A DNA stretch of 12,621 bases from an uncultured Clostridia bacterium. Lineage in GTDB: Bacteria; Bacillota; Clostridia; Christensenellales; Aristaeellaceae. The translations under genes and the position numbers were made by a program. The notes under the pieces were generated by a model. It was not told the origin of the DNA. It did not search any database and worked only from the letters and a program-made list of their open reading frames with translations. Shown in pieces: positions 1 through 7,097 of this stretch; the first letter of the stretch is position 1, and every line of letters begins with the position of its first letter. Location: NCBI GenBank assembly GCA_934636425.1, contig CAKUAV010000089.1:1-12621 (forward strand). Direction: 5' to 3'.

Positions 1-229
1 CCCAAACCTGCGCCAAAGAGTCTTCGACTCTCTGGACTCTCTTCACGCTGCGGCGGGGTTATGTTGGTGCGTATTCGTGGCTTTTGTGCGCTTTTGCGCA
101 AGCACATTGGCTTTGTTATGCTTTCCGCGGGGAGTACGTTGGGGCTCCGCGCCCCAAACCTGCGCCAAAGAGTCTTCGACTCTCTGGACTCTCTTCACGC
201 TGCGGCGGGGTTATGTTGGTGCGTATTCG
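1..229. repeat. 77-bp direct repeat, two copies 152 bp apart
   Basis: Bases 1-77 and 153-229 are identical by eye (offset 152). The window begins inside or at the first copy, so more copies may lie to the left. Each copy contains a small hairpin, AGAGTC-TTC-GACTCT (17-31 and 169-183), and a second GGACTCTCTT tract that can compete with it. The spacer holds two further short hairpins, TGCGC-TTTT-GCGCA near 91-104 and GGGGC-TCCGC-GCCCC at 141-155. No convincing gene was found in 1-420. The stretch lies on the 3' side of the leftward gene that ends at 421. Between 230 and 420 only short GC-rich inverted repeats are visible, including GCAGG-CTGAG-CCTGC at 407-421 overlapping that stop codon. Confidence 0.85.
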
Positions 230-420
230 CTGCGCCGTCACCCGGGTACACGGGTAGACCCGTCCGGCTCTGATCTATGGCCGGGCGGGTCGTGCTGTAT
301 AGTACTGAGTTTTCTTGCATTGCGCGGCAGCAAGTGGAACCGGCACTGCCGGCGAGCCGCCCCCAAGCGGCGAAGAGTCGGGTTGCGTGCGCGAAGCGGA
401 GTGCGTGCAGGCTCAGCCTG

Positions 421-1212
421 CTAGTGATGCAGGCCCTTTTCGCGCAGATAGTTCATTGCCCATGCGGGGTCGTTCGCGGTAAACAGGCGCGCGCCGTTCG
501 CGATGGCCGCGTCGTACAGCTCGGGGCTCTCCGTGCCGTAGAACACCCACGGCTCGACTCCGCAGCTGATCGCAAAATCAAACAGCGCCTTGCTGACGAC
601 CGGCTCTCTGCTCGAGCCGAACAGGCAGACGCAATAGGCGTAGTCGTACACGAAGCGCTTCTGATTCGGCCCCATGTACTCCTGCGGCGAATAGGCGTGA
701 ATCTTGATTTCGCGCCCATACTGCGCGCTGAGCCATTCGTTCAGCTCGCCGCTCCACGAATTGATCACGCAGCGCGAAAGGAGATTGGCCTCGCGCAGCA
801 TGTCGATCGCCCTGCGCGCCGAGCGATAGGCGAACGCGCCGCTGTCTGCGGGATAGTCCTTCAGCTCAATGTTGTACAGCATATCCGGATCGGCCGCGAA
901 CAGCTCCAGAAACTCCTCGAACGTCGGGATCTTCTCGCCGCGGAACTGCTCGCCCTTCCATGACCCCGCGTCCAGCGCGCGGATTTCGGCGAGCGTCTTT
1001 TCGCGCACGAGGCCGCTTCCGTCGGTCGTGCGGTTCACGCTGTGGTCGTGTATGACGACGAGCTGGCCGTCGCTGGTCATGTGCAGATCAGTCTCGATCA
1101 TGTCGGGCTTCAGCTCGAGCGCGGAGCGGAACGCGGCGAGCGTGTTCTCCGGAAAATAGCGGGAATTGCCGCGGTGCGCCGCGACGGGAATGGCGTTTTT
1201 GTAGGGCAGCAT
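421..1212 (-). CDS. glycerophosphodiester phosphodiesterase (GDPD family)
   Basis: Cytosolic GDPD-family enzyme of 263 residues. Members hydrolyse deacylated phospholipid head groups such as glycerophosphocholine or glycerophosphoethanolamine to glycerol-3-phosphate and an alcohol. The family signature is in place: HRG at residues 13-15, PENT at 21-24, the metal-binding pair E40-T-D42, catalytic-type HD at 55-56, NIELK in the middle, and the C-terminal FTANDP strand expected at the end of the TIM barrel. No signal peptide or membrane segment is seen, and the length fits short UgpQ-like enzymes. The start is fixed by GGAGGAG (about 1219-1225) six or seven bases upstream of ATG. It appears monocistronic, with its own promoter and no glycerol-phosphate transport gene nearby. 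Family assignment is firm; the exact substrate is unknown. Confidence 0.92.
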   Translation of the reverse strand: MLPYKNAIPVAAHRGNSRYFPENTLAAFRSALELKPDMIETDLHMTSDGQLVVIHDHSVNRTTDGSGLVREKTLAEIRALDAGSWKGEQFRGEKIPTFEEFLELFAADPDMLYNIELKDYPADSGAFAYRSARRAIDMLREANLLSRCVINSWSGELNEWLSAQYGREIKIHAYSPQEYMGPNQKRFVYDYAYCVCLFGSSREPVVSKALFDFAISCGVEPWVFYGTESPELYDAAIANGARLFTANDPAWAMNYLREKGLHH

Positions 1213-1232
1213 GGGTTTCTCCTCCGTTGCAA

Positions 1233-1261
1233 AGTATGTCTTGAGAGCTTCTTGAATACAA
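1233..1261 (-). promoter_or_regulatory. probable sigma-A promoter of the GDPD gene
   Basis: On the minus strand a TTGTAT (1261-1256), 17-base spacer and CATACT (1238-1233) lie about 20 bases upstream of the ribosome binding site. The spacing is ideal and the hexamers are moderate matches. Confidence 0.5.
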
Positions 1262-1521
1262 TTTCAGCGTCGTATTTGCCGCCGCTGCGTTCAGTCCTGT
1301 ATGAGGCCGGTTTTGCGCCATAAAGGCTTTGGAGACCCTCGTGGCGCGTGACGACTGTTTTCCAAAGGCTTTGGAGCCTGTTTCGGAATTTCCGGATTTT
1401 CTTTCCTGATTGAGCGCCATGGAAAATCCGACCGAGAGCCTTTCCTTTTGAAAAGCGCTTCAGCGATTGAATTCCGAGGGAAATTCGTTGGAAACGGGTA
1501 TTGCGATGCGCGCGATCGCGT
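1262..1521. other. gene-free stretch upstream of the GDPD gene
   Basis: No supported coding region. The word AAAGGCTTTGGAG occurs twice (1322-1334 and 1364-1376), and the second copy lies in a palindrome, TCCAAAG-G-CTTTGGA (1361-1375). The stretch is less GC-rich than its surroundings. Nothing else recognisable was seen. Confidence 0.5.
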
Positions 1522-1639
1522 CGCCCGGTCTGGCCGTCCGGACTCAGCGGATTTTGGCCGCCGCCGCGTCCATGCGTGCGTTGATCTCTCGCCCCTTCCA
1601 GTGATGGTCGGGAGAGAGGCGGCTCGGCGCGCGCTTGAG
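1522..1639 (-). pseudogene. duplicated 3' fragment of the neighbouring SDR gene
   Basis: This 118-bp block matches 1667-1784 at a constant offset of 145 bp with only about six or seven mismatches. The source block contains the last 31 or so codons of the SDR gene plus its TGA and 22 bases beyond. Read on the minus strand, the copy still encodes the same ending (…GREINARMDAAAAKIR then stop), with substitutions such as Tyr to His and Glu to Lys. It has no start codon context or upstream body, so it is a remnant and not a gene. It lies directly downstream of the intact gene, consistent with a local tandem duplication of the gene's tail. Confidence 0.85.
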
Positions 1640-1688
1640 ACGCTTTTTTGAACGGCGCTGCTGCGCCGCCCGGCCTGGCCGTCCGGAC

Positions 1689-2705
1689 TCAGCGGATCTT
1701 GGCCGCCGCCGCGTCCATGCGTGCGTTGATCTCTCGCCCCTCCCAGTGATAGTCGGGAGAGAGGCGGCTCAGCTCGCGCTTGAGGCCGTCGTAGAGCGGC
1801 GTGAGCTGGCTCTGCTCGAGCTTTGCGGCGGCGAGAATCTTGCTGTTGTCGATCACGCGCTCAAACAGGCGGTCGTATATGAGCTGCCAGCGCGCGAACT
1901 TCTTTCCCAGCGATTCGCCCGCGATGCAGGTCAGGTATGTTTCCGTGTCCACCCATTCGGCCTTCAGTCCGATCAGGTCGCGGTAGTAGTCGGCGATCTC
2001 GCCCCATGTGTGATGCTCGGCGGTGGCGATTGTGTAGACCTCGCCCAGCGCGCGCTCGCTGCCGATCAGGCCGGAGATCATGCGCGCCGAATCGCCGCCC
2101 CAGGTCAGCGTGCCCTGCACGTTCTTCGCTTCCTCGGGCAGCAGAACCACCTTGCCCTGCCGCGCGCGCTCCACGACGCACTGCGCCTCCAGCGTCACCA
2201 GCTGGAACTTGTGCTGAGAGAACGTGATCGACGGGCGAATGATCGTCCAGTTCCCGCGCCCGGACGCGCGCAGCATATCCTCCTCACGCGCCTTGTAGAG
2301 CGAATATTCGTTGTCGGCCTCGGCCAGATACGGCTTGTCGTCCGATACGTCCAGCAGCCTGGGCGACGTCTCCCGCACCGGCGACTGCCCCGCGTATACG
2401 CGATAGGAGGAGAGGAATATCAGCTGATCGCAGCGGTCGAGCAGCATGGGAAGGCGGCTTTGGAAGGCCGCCGGGCGGTAGATCAAAAAGTCGACGATCG
2501 CGTCGTAGCTCTTTTCGAGAATCGGCGCGAGCGCTTCGTCGCTCGTCAGATCCGCGCGCAGATAGCGCAGATCAGGCCGCGCGCTGACCGCATCGTCCAG
2601 CGAGACCACGTCCACATGATAGCCGCGCGCCAGCAGCTCCCCGGTCAGATAGACGCCCATTGCGCCCGTGCCGCCCAGCAGCAGCGCTCTCTTCGGTTCG
2701 TTCAT
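1689..2705 (-). CDS. NAD(P)-dependent epimerase/dehydratase (extended SDR)
   Basis: Extended short-chain dehydrogenase of 338 residues, probably cytosolic and acting on a nucleotide sugar or related metabolite; the substrate cannot be read from the sequence. A Rossmann fold is shown by GGTGAMG at residues 11-17 (the GxxGxxG pattern). The catalytic set is complete: a Ser in LSSYRVY (S99/S100) and Y134-S-L-Y-K138 (YxxxK). The C-terminal half is a typical substrate-binding domain. The start was placed at the ATG of MNEP because AGGGAGGG lies seven or so bases upstream; an in-frame TTG six codons earlier sits in front of that site and is unlikely. A strong promoter precedes it. It is leftward like its two neighbours but has its own promoter. 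The last 31 codons are duplicated just downstream. Confidence 0.88.
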   Translation of the reverse strand: MNEPKRALLLGGTGAMGVYLTGELLARGYHVDVVSLDDAVSARPDLRYLRADLTSDEALAPILEKSYDAIVDFLIYRPAAFQSRLPMLLDRCDQLIFLSSYRVYAGQSPVRETSPRLLDVSDDKPYLAEADNEYSLYKAREEDMLRASGRGNWTIIRPSITFSQHKFQLVTLEAQCVVERARQGKVVLLPEEAKNVQGTLTWGGDSARMISGLIGSERALGEVYTIATAEHHTWGEIADYYRDLIGLKAEWVDTETYLTCIAGESLGKKFARWQLIYDRLFERVIDNSKILAAAKLEQSQLTPLYDGLKRELSRLSPDYHWEGREINARMDAAAAKIR

Positions 2706-2740
2706 GAATGTCCCTCCCTGCAAGCGTATTTTCTCCGTCT

Positions 2741-2769
2741 ATTATAGCGCGCCGCCGCCTGCGCGGCAA
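2741..2769 (-). promoter_or_regulatory. sigma-A promoter of the SDR gene
   Basis: Minus strand TTGCCG (2769-2764), 17-base spacer and a perfect TATAAT (2746-2741), about 35 bases from the start codon. The -35 element lies inside the inverted repeat 2758-2790. Confidence 0.75.
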
Positions 2770-2790
2770 TGCAGTATTCTGCCGCGCAGG
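2758..2790. promoter_or_regulatory. perfect 11-bp inverted repeat over the SDR promoter
   Basis: CCTGCGCGGCA (2758-2768) and TGCCGCGCAGG (2780-2790) are exact reverse complements separated by 11 bases. One arm covers the -35 element of the leftward SDR promoter, so this could be an operator. As an RNA hairpin it lacks a U tract in the leftward direction. In the rightward direction it is followed by GATATTTTTC, but no rightward gene precedes it. Confidence 0.55.
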
Positions 2791-2833
2791 GATATTTTTC
2801 TCCTGAAATCGCGCAATTTTTTCGGCTTTTTGC

Positions 2834-3310
2834 GGCTCATCCGTTTCGAACGCGCCCGCAGCCATTAACACGCTCGGAGTGCGGGCATATCGTCCAACGC
2901 ATCGCCCAAACCAACGAACTGCGATCAGCCCGCGCACGATTTTGCCATGTTGGCTCAATCGTTTCGAACGCGCCCGCAGCCGTCGACGCGCTCAGGGTGC
3001 GGGCACATCGCCCAACGCATCGCCGCTCAATCACCGAACAGCAAGCAGGCCGCGCGCGATTTTGCCATGTCGGCTCAATCGTTTCGAACGCACCCGCAGC
3101 CGTCGACGCGCTCAGGGCGCGGACATATCGTCCAACGCATCGCCGCTCAATCACCGAACAGCAAGCAGCCCGCGCGCGATTTTGCCATGTCGGCTCAATC
3201 GTTTCGAACGCGCCCGCAGCCGTCGACGCGCTCGGGGCGCGGGCACATCGCCCAACGCACCGCCCAAAACCAACGAACTGCGATCAGTCCGCGCGCGATA
3301 TTGCCATGCC
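2834..3310. repeat. tandem array of four 118-120 bp units
   Basis: Units begin with G(G/A)CTCA at 2834, 2952, 3072 and 3192, and a fifth start at 3311 runs into the stop codon of the leftward ylbJ-like gene. Each unit carries GTTTCGAACG and ends with TTTGCCATG or a close variant. Most units contain GCCCGC...GCGGGC arms able to form a hairpin. Units 1 and 4 share one version of the second half (CCAACGAACTGCGATCA), while units 2 and 3 share another (TCACCGAACAGCAAGCA), giving an A-B-B-A order. Open frames run through the array on both strands because 120 is divisible by three, but none has a credible start or composition. This is too long and spacer-free to be CRISPR. Confidence 0.9.
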
Positions 3311-3313
3311 GAC

Positions 3314-4603
3314 TCATTTGGGCGCAGCGTCTCTCGTGCGCCGCTTTGCCGCGCTCGCCACGCCCAGCACTGCGGTCAGCGCGCCCAGCGCCGCGACGAA
3401 TGCGCTCGCGTCCAGGCGCAGATTGAGCGCCCTCTCCGGCAGCGCCGTCAGAGCCAGCATAACCAGCGCCGAGAGCGCGGCGTGGACGAGCTTCCAATAG
3501 ATATAGCGCGCGCCGCTCACGCCTGTCGGGCGCAGTATCCCCAGACACTGCGCGCACACCGACGCGCCGCCCAGACAGCACACCGCCGACATGAGCGCCG
3601 ATTTGAGCGCGCCGCCCGCCGGGAGATGCGCGACCGTTTCACAGCCGCCGGTCAGCTCGAGCAGCATGAGCAGAATGCCGCGCGCGTTTTCGCCGAACAG
3701 ATGCGCGCCCCACGCCGCCGGCAGCGAGAACAGCGCCATGCACGCGGCGATCATAATGAGCGCTCGCGCCGCGCCCATGACCGCCGAGCCGCCGCCGCTT
3801 TGCGCGCCGCGCGCTGTGAGCGTTCGTCCGCGCAGGGGGCGCATGAGCAGCGCCGTCATGAGTCCGCCCAGCGCCTGCGCGAGCGCCAGCCGCCAGCCCG
3901 CGCCGCCGAGCGCCTCTCCCGCCACGCCCACCAGAAAGGCGGGGCTTGCGCCCGATGCGGCGACGGCTGCGCGCAGGAGCGCCCCCTCGTCGCAGTCGAC
4001 GCTTTCAGACGCCCGCGCCGCCGCCAGCGCGCCCGCCGGACTGCCCGACAGAAGGCCGCTCAGCCACGCAGCGCCCAACGCGTCCGGACAGCCGATCAGC
4101 CGCATCACCGGCCGCGTCGCGCCCGACAAAAGCGCGCACGCCTCCGGACAGGTTAGCGCCGGCACGGCGATGAGGAACGGCAGCAGCGCGGGCACGACGC
4201 TGTGCGCCCAGCGCTCGAGCGCGCCGCCAATGGCCGCCTTCGACAGCGCCGGATCGGCCGCCGAGAGCGCGATCAGCCCGAGCGCGAGGAGCATCCTGAA
4301 AAATGTGCGCCCCGAAAGCGTATTGCCGCCGCATCTTTCGCCGATTGCGCCGTTCGTGCTCGAAAGCGTATTGCCGCCGCGTCGTCTTTCGTCGATTGCG
4401 CCGTTCGCGCCCGAAAGCGTATTGCCGCCGCGTCTTTCGTCGATCGCGCCGTTCGCGCTCGAAAGCGCCTTGCCGCCGCGTCTTTCGCCGATTGCGCCGT
4501 TCGCGCCCGAAAGCGTATTGCCGCCGCCGCGCCGGGCGCAGATTCGTCTGTGAGAGAGCCGCTTCGGCCCTTCATGCGCGCTGACTGCGTGCTCGCGCTG
4601 CAT
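3314..4603 (-). CDS. ylbJ: YlbJ/SpoVV-like sporulation membrane protein with repeat-expanded N terminus
   Basis: Polytopic membrane protein of 429 residues. From about residue 100 it resembles the YlbJ (SpoVV) nucleoside-recognition/gate family: a first membrane segment, then ERWAHSVVPALLPFLIAVPAL, SGLLSGSPAGALAAARASE and SGASPAFLVGVAGEALGG, followed by several more hydrophobic helices. In Bacillus subtilis this protein is needed in late sporulation for dipicolinate movement into the forespore. Residues 1-99 are unusual: hydrophilic and built largely of four 16-17 residue repeats (27-91) plus a partial fifth. The start is supported by GGAGGTGAT (SD core 4615-4611) seven bases before ATG, so the repeats should be translated. 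No other good start lies between them and the first helix. Family call is fairly firm; the gene symbol is by similarity only. Confidence 0.75.
   Translation of the reverse strand: MQREHAVSAHEGPKRLSHRRICARRGGGNTLSGANGAIGERRGGKALSSANGAIDERRGGNTLSGANGAIDERRRGGNTLSSTNGAIGERCGGNTLSGRTFFRMLLALGLIALSAADPALSKAAIGGALERWAHSVVPALLPFLIAVPALTCPEACALLSGATRPVMRLIGCPDALGAAWLSGLLSGSPAGALAAARASESVDCDEGALLRAAVAASGASPAFLVGVAGEALGGAGWRLALAQALGGLMTALLMRPLRGRTLTARGAQSGGGSAVMGAARALIMIAACMALFSLPAAWGAHLFGENARGILLMLLELTGGCETVAHLPAGGALKSALMSAVCCLGGASVCAQCLGILRPTGVSGARYIYWKLVHAALSALVMLALTALPERALNLRLDASAFVAALGALTAVLGVASAAKRRTRDAAPK
4310..4525 (-). repeat. in-frame 48-bp tandem repeats coding for 16-residue units
   Basis: Inside the ylbJ-like gene the peptide unit GGNTLSGANGAIGERR recurs at residues 27-42, 43-58, 59-75 (one extra Arg) and 76-91, with a partial unit at 92-98. 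The DNA unit is 48 bp (51 in the third copy), so changes in copy number keep the frame. Each unit has complementary arms CTTTCG/CGAAAG and an inner CGCG...CGCG, so it can fold as a hairpin. Confidence 0.88.
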
Positions 4604-4663
4604 GCCATCACCTCCATGCGGCCATGCTATGCGCCGCAAACGCAAAACTTGCGTGCGGCGCGC

Positions 4664-4693
4664 TTGCATTTTCAGCCGCCGCGGCTGTATAAT
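4664..4693 (+). promoter_or_regulatory. sigma-A promoter of the flavoprotein-hydrolase operon
   Basis: TTGCAT (4664-4669), 18-base spacer and a perfect TATAAT (4688-4693), 37 bases before the ATG at 4731. No equally clear promoter was found for the divergent ylbJ-like gene, which would be expected to use a sporulation sigma factor. Confidence 0.75.
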
Positions 4694-4730
4694 AAAAGCG
4701 GAAATCTACCGACTGAGGAGGTCATCTGAA

Positions 4731-5357
4731 ATGAAAGTGCTCATGCTCAACGGCAGCGCCCGCGAAAACGGCTGTACCGCGGCGGCGCTGAGGGAAATGG
4801 CGCGCGTATTGCAGGATGAGGGGATCGAGTCGGAAATCGTGTGTCTGGGCGCAGCGCCCGTGCGCGACTGCACCGGCTGCGGCGCGTGTTCAAAGCTGAA
4901 CGGCCGATGCGCTTATGACGACGACATGGTCAACGCGCTGATCGACAGGGCGCGCGCGTGCGACGGCTTTGTGTTCGGCTCGCCGGTGTACTACGCCCAT
5001 CCCAGCGGACGGCTGCTCTCCGTGCTGGATCGACTGTTTTACGCCGCGTCGGGCGTGTTCCGCGGCAAGGTGGGCGCTGCGGTCGTTTCGGCGCGGCGCG
5101 CGGGCACGACGGCCTCGCTCGACGTGATCAATAAGTATTTCGGCATCGGCGGCATGCCGGTCGCCGGCTCGACCTACTGGGGCATGGTGCACGGCGGCCG
5201 CGCCGAGGATGTGCTCAGGGACGAGGAGGGTCTTCAGACAATGCGCAATCTGGCGCGCAGCATGGCCTACATGATGAAGTGCGCCGCATTCGCGCGCGAA
5301 AGCGGCCTGACCGCGCCCGAAATGGAAAAGGGCAGCCGCACGAACTTCATCCGATAG
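4731..5357 (+). CDS. flavodoxin-like NAD(P)H-dependent FMN reductase, iron-sulfur flavoprotein type
   Basis: Cytosolic flavoprotein of 208 residues in the NADPH-dependent FMN reductase superfamily. The N terminus MKVLMLNGSARENGCTA is the FMN phosphate-binding loop, and GSPVYYAHPSG near residue 85 is the second flavin loop. Between them C47-x2-C50-x2-C53-x6-C60 matches the compact CX2CX2CX4-7C motif of iron-sulfur flavoproteins, which binds a 4Fe-4S cluster in the archaeal prototypes. The protein therefore probably passes electrons between a cluster and FMN, in keeping with an anaerobe; donor and acceptor are unknown. The start is supported by GAGGAGGT (4715-4722). It is the first gene of a two-gene operon, 20 bp before the serine hydrolase. 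Confidence 0.85.
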   Translation: MKVLMLNGSARENGCTAAALREMARVLQDEGIESEIVCLGAAPVRDCTGCGACSKLNGRCAYDDDMVNALIDRARACDGFVFGSPVYYAHPSGRLLSVLDRLFYAASGVFRGKVGAAVVSARRAGTTASLDVINKYFGIGGMPVAGSTYWGMVHGGRAEDVLRDEEGLQTMRNLARSMAYMMKCAAFARESGLTAPEMEKGSRTNFIR

Positions 5358-5377
5358 AGCGAAACGGAGGGATACCG

Positions 5378-6511
5378 ATGAATTGGAAGCCGCTCGGCGA
5401 CTATATGCTTTCCCTGATGGACAAGGGCGTTCCGGCGATGGAAATGATCGTCATGCGCGATCACGAGACGCTCTTTCACGAGGTCATGGGCTGCTCGGAC
5501 GCGGCGCGCACTGTCAATGCCGCGCCGGCCGACCGCTACTGGCTCTATTCCTGCACGAAGCCCGTCACCGCCGCCGCCGCCATGCGCGCCATGGAGGAGG
5601 GGCTGTTCGAGCTGGAGCAGCCCGTCGCCGAGATATTGCCCGCCTATGGGGACGCGTATCTCCTGAAGGACGGCGCGCGCGTGAAGCCGGAAAGCGCCAT
5701 GACCGTCCGCCACCTCATGACAATGAGCGCGGGGCTCAACTACAACTTCAACCGCGCCTCTATCCGCCGCGCGAACGAGTGCCGAGGCGGCTGTGCGACC
5801 ACCGTGGAGATCGCCGAGGCGCTGGCCGAGGATCCCCTCGATTTCGAGCCGGGCGCGCGCTTTCAGTACAGCCTGTGCCACGACGTGCTGGCCGCCGTGA
5901 TCGAGAAGGCGAGCGGCATGACGTTCCGCGATTACGTCAAAACGCGCATACTCGATCCGCTCGGCATGGCCGATACCGACTTTGAAACGCAGGGCGCGCC
6001 GCGCGCGCTCTCCGCGCTCTACAGCTGGGACGGGGAGAAGAAGCGCGTCGTCCTTCAGCCGTCCAGGAACAATTTCGTGCTGTCGCCCGCCTATTACAGC
6101 GGCGGCGCGGGGCTGTGCGCCACGGCGGGCGATTACGCCGCATTTGCCGACGCGATGGCCTGCGGCGGCGTGGGAAGAAACGGCGCGCGGATACTTCGAG
6201 ACGCGAGCATAGAGCGCCTGCGCGCGGAGCAGATTTCGTCCTATTCGGCGATACAGCAGTTCAGCTGCACCTGCGGCAGCGATTACGGCTACGGTCTGGG
6301 CGTGCGCACGCGGACGCGCTTCGATCACGGCGCGGTGAGCGCCGTGGGCGAGTTCGGCTGGGACGGCGCTGCGGGCGCGGACATACTGATCGACCCCGTG
6401 CACAGGCTGTCCGCGGTGTATATGCAGCATGTTCTGAACTGGCCCGCCATGCTGGGCGCGGTGCATCTGCAGCTCCGCGACGTGCTGTATCCGATACTGA
6501 ACCTTGCATAA
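5378..6511 (+). CDS. beta-lactamase-fold serine hydrolase (PF00144 type)
   Basis: Serine hydrolase of 377 residues in the class C beta-lactamase/esterase superfamily. The nucleophile motif S58-C-T-K61 (SxxK) is present. The second motif is Y164-S-L, where the usual third residue Asn of YxN is Leu. The region GEFGWDGAAG near residue 327 occupies the place of the KTG/HxG motif. There is no signal peptide, so a cytosolic esterase or peptidase role is more likely than antibiotic resistance. The start ATG at 5378 follows GGAGGG by about six bases; upstream in-frame ATGs overlap the preceding gene and lack this site. It is second in the operon and ends just before a strong terminator. The substrate is unknown. 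Confidence 0.88.
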   Translation: MNWKPLGDYMLSLMDKGVPAMEMIVMRDHETLFHEVMGCSDAARTVNAAPADRYWLYSCTKPVTAAAAMRAMEEGLFELEQPVAEILPAYGDAYLLKDGARVKPESAMTVRHLMTMSAGLNYNFNRASIRRANECRGGCATTVEIAEALAEDPLDFEPGARFQYSLCHDVLAAVIEKASGMTFRDYVKTRILDPLGMADTDFETQGAPRALSALYSWDGEKKRVVLQPSRNNFVLSPAYYSGGAGLCATAGDYAAFADAMACGGVGRNGARILRDASIERLRAEQISSYSAIQQFSCTCGSDYGYGLGVRTRTRFDHGAVSAVGEFGWDGAAGADILIDPVHRLSAVYMQHVLNWPAMLGAVHLQLRDVLYPILNLA

Positions 6512-6523
6512 AAGTGAAAAAGA

Positions 6524-6560
6524 GCGCCGCCCGGGGAAGTGACTGTTCCTCGGGCGGCGC
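6524..6560. terminator. bidirectional rho-independent terminator
   Basis: A 14-bp stem with one G-T pair (GCGCCGCCCGGGGA against TCCTCGGGCGGCGC) and a nine-base loop separates two convergent genes. Leftward it is followed at once by TCTTTTTCAC, a good U tract; rightward by a weaker GTGTTTATT, which overlaps the end of the leftward gene. Confidence 0.88.
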
Positions 6561-6566
6561 GCGTGT

Positions 6567-7097
6567 TTATTGATCGTTTGACAGAGCGTCCTTTATATCG
6601 AATATAACGCTTGAAATTGAAGAAAGAGTGTTTTTGTAATAGCCGTCCTCACACGTGTTTGACATCAGCTTTTCGGTTTCGAAATCGGTAATTGAGTCGC
6701 TGATCAGATAGCTGGCCGTGCCGTCAAATGGCGTATAGCCGACGTGGAAGGTAAAATCGTCGTATTGGTAGGTTACATACAGTATGAATGTATCCAGCCC
6801 AACATAGGTGGAATCGAACAATGCATCTCCGAAATCCTCGCCCATGGCCTGCAAGACAGAATCTGAACTGTTATTAAAGGCCCTTTCCATATCCATGCAG
6901 AGCAAAATTGTCAATAGAGCTCGACTGTACTTGCCATCAAACCAATCGATTGCATCAAACTTCCCTGCATTTCCGATCAAATTCGTATTTGTCGGCTCAA
7001 ACACCACCCAATTCGATTCCTCTTCCTCCGCCCAGACGACCGCCACAGCGGACAGCGCCAGCATGATAGCCAGCGCGAGCGCCAAAATCTTCTTCAT
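6567..7097 (-). CDS. small secreted protein of unknown function, copy A
   Basis: I do not recognise the family. The 176-residue product has an N-terminal signal peptide: two lysines, a hydrophobic core rich in Ala and Leu, then VWA before EEEES, a signal peptidase I-type site near residue 23. There is no lipobox, so the mature domain of about 150 residues is probably secreted. It is acidic and keeps two Cys shared with copy B (LCMD and TC) and the block DSTYVGLDT followed by VTYQY and HVGYTPF. It is about 60 percent identical to copy B in the mature part, but the signal-peptide DNA is nearly identical. It is the second gene of the leftward pair, 55 bp after copy B. Its ribosome binding site AAAGGAGA lies inside a 9-codon leader ORF that overlaps its ATG. 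Confidence 0.85.
   Translation of the reverse strand: MKKILALALAIMLALSAVAVVWAEEEESNWVVFEPTNTNLIGNAGKFDAIDWFDGKYSRALLTILLCMDMERAFNNSSDSVLQAMGEDFGDALFDSTYVGLDTFILYVTYQYDDFTFHVGYTPFDGTASYLISDSITDFETEKLMSNTCEDGYYKNTLSSISSVIFDIKDALSNDQ

Noticed and set aside
277..963. Rightward open frame overlapping the GDPD gene
   Set aside because: Antisense shadow of a gene with intact catalytic motifs; no ribosome binding site or recognisable domain.
2701..2708. TTCATGAA at the SDR start (also near 7119-7126) as further operator copies
   Set aside because: These contain start codons of genes (ATGAA on the opposite strand) and are explained by coding sequence; they have no promoter geometry matching the lacI region.
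2834..3310. CRISPR array
   Set aside because: Units are about 120 bp, contiguous and similar along their whole length; there are no short repeats with unique spacers and no cas genes.
2769..4156. Long open rightward frames across the 120-bp array and into the ylbJ-like gene
   Set aside because: They arise because the unit is divisible by three and GC-rich DNA lacks stops. The peptides are low-complexity and Arg/Ala-rich, lack a good ribosome binding site and overlap a well-supported gene on the other strand.
5267..6466. 399-codon leftward open frame opposite the serine hydrolase
   Set aside because: It is a mirror of a gene with clear catalytic motifs; the composition is Ala/Arg/His-rich with no family features.
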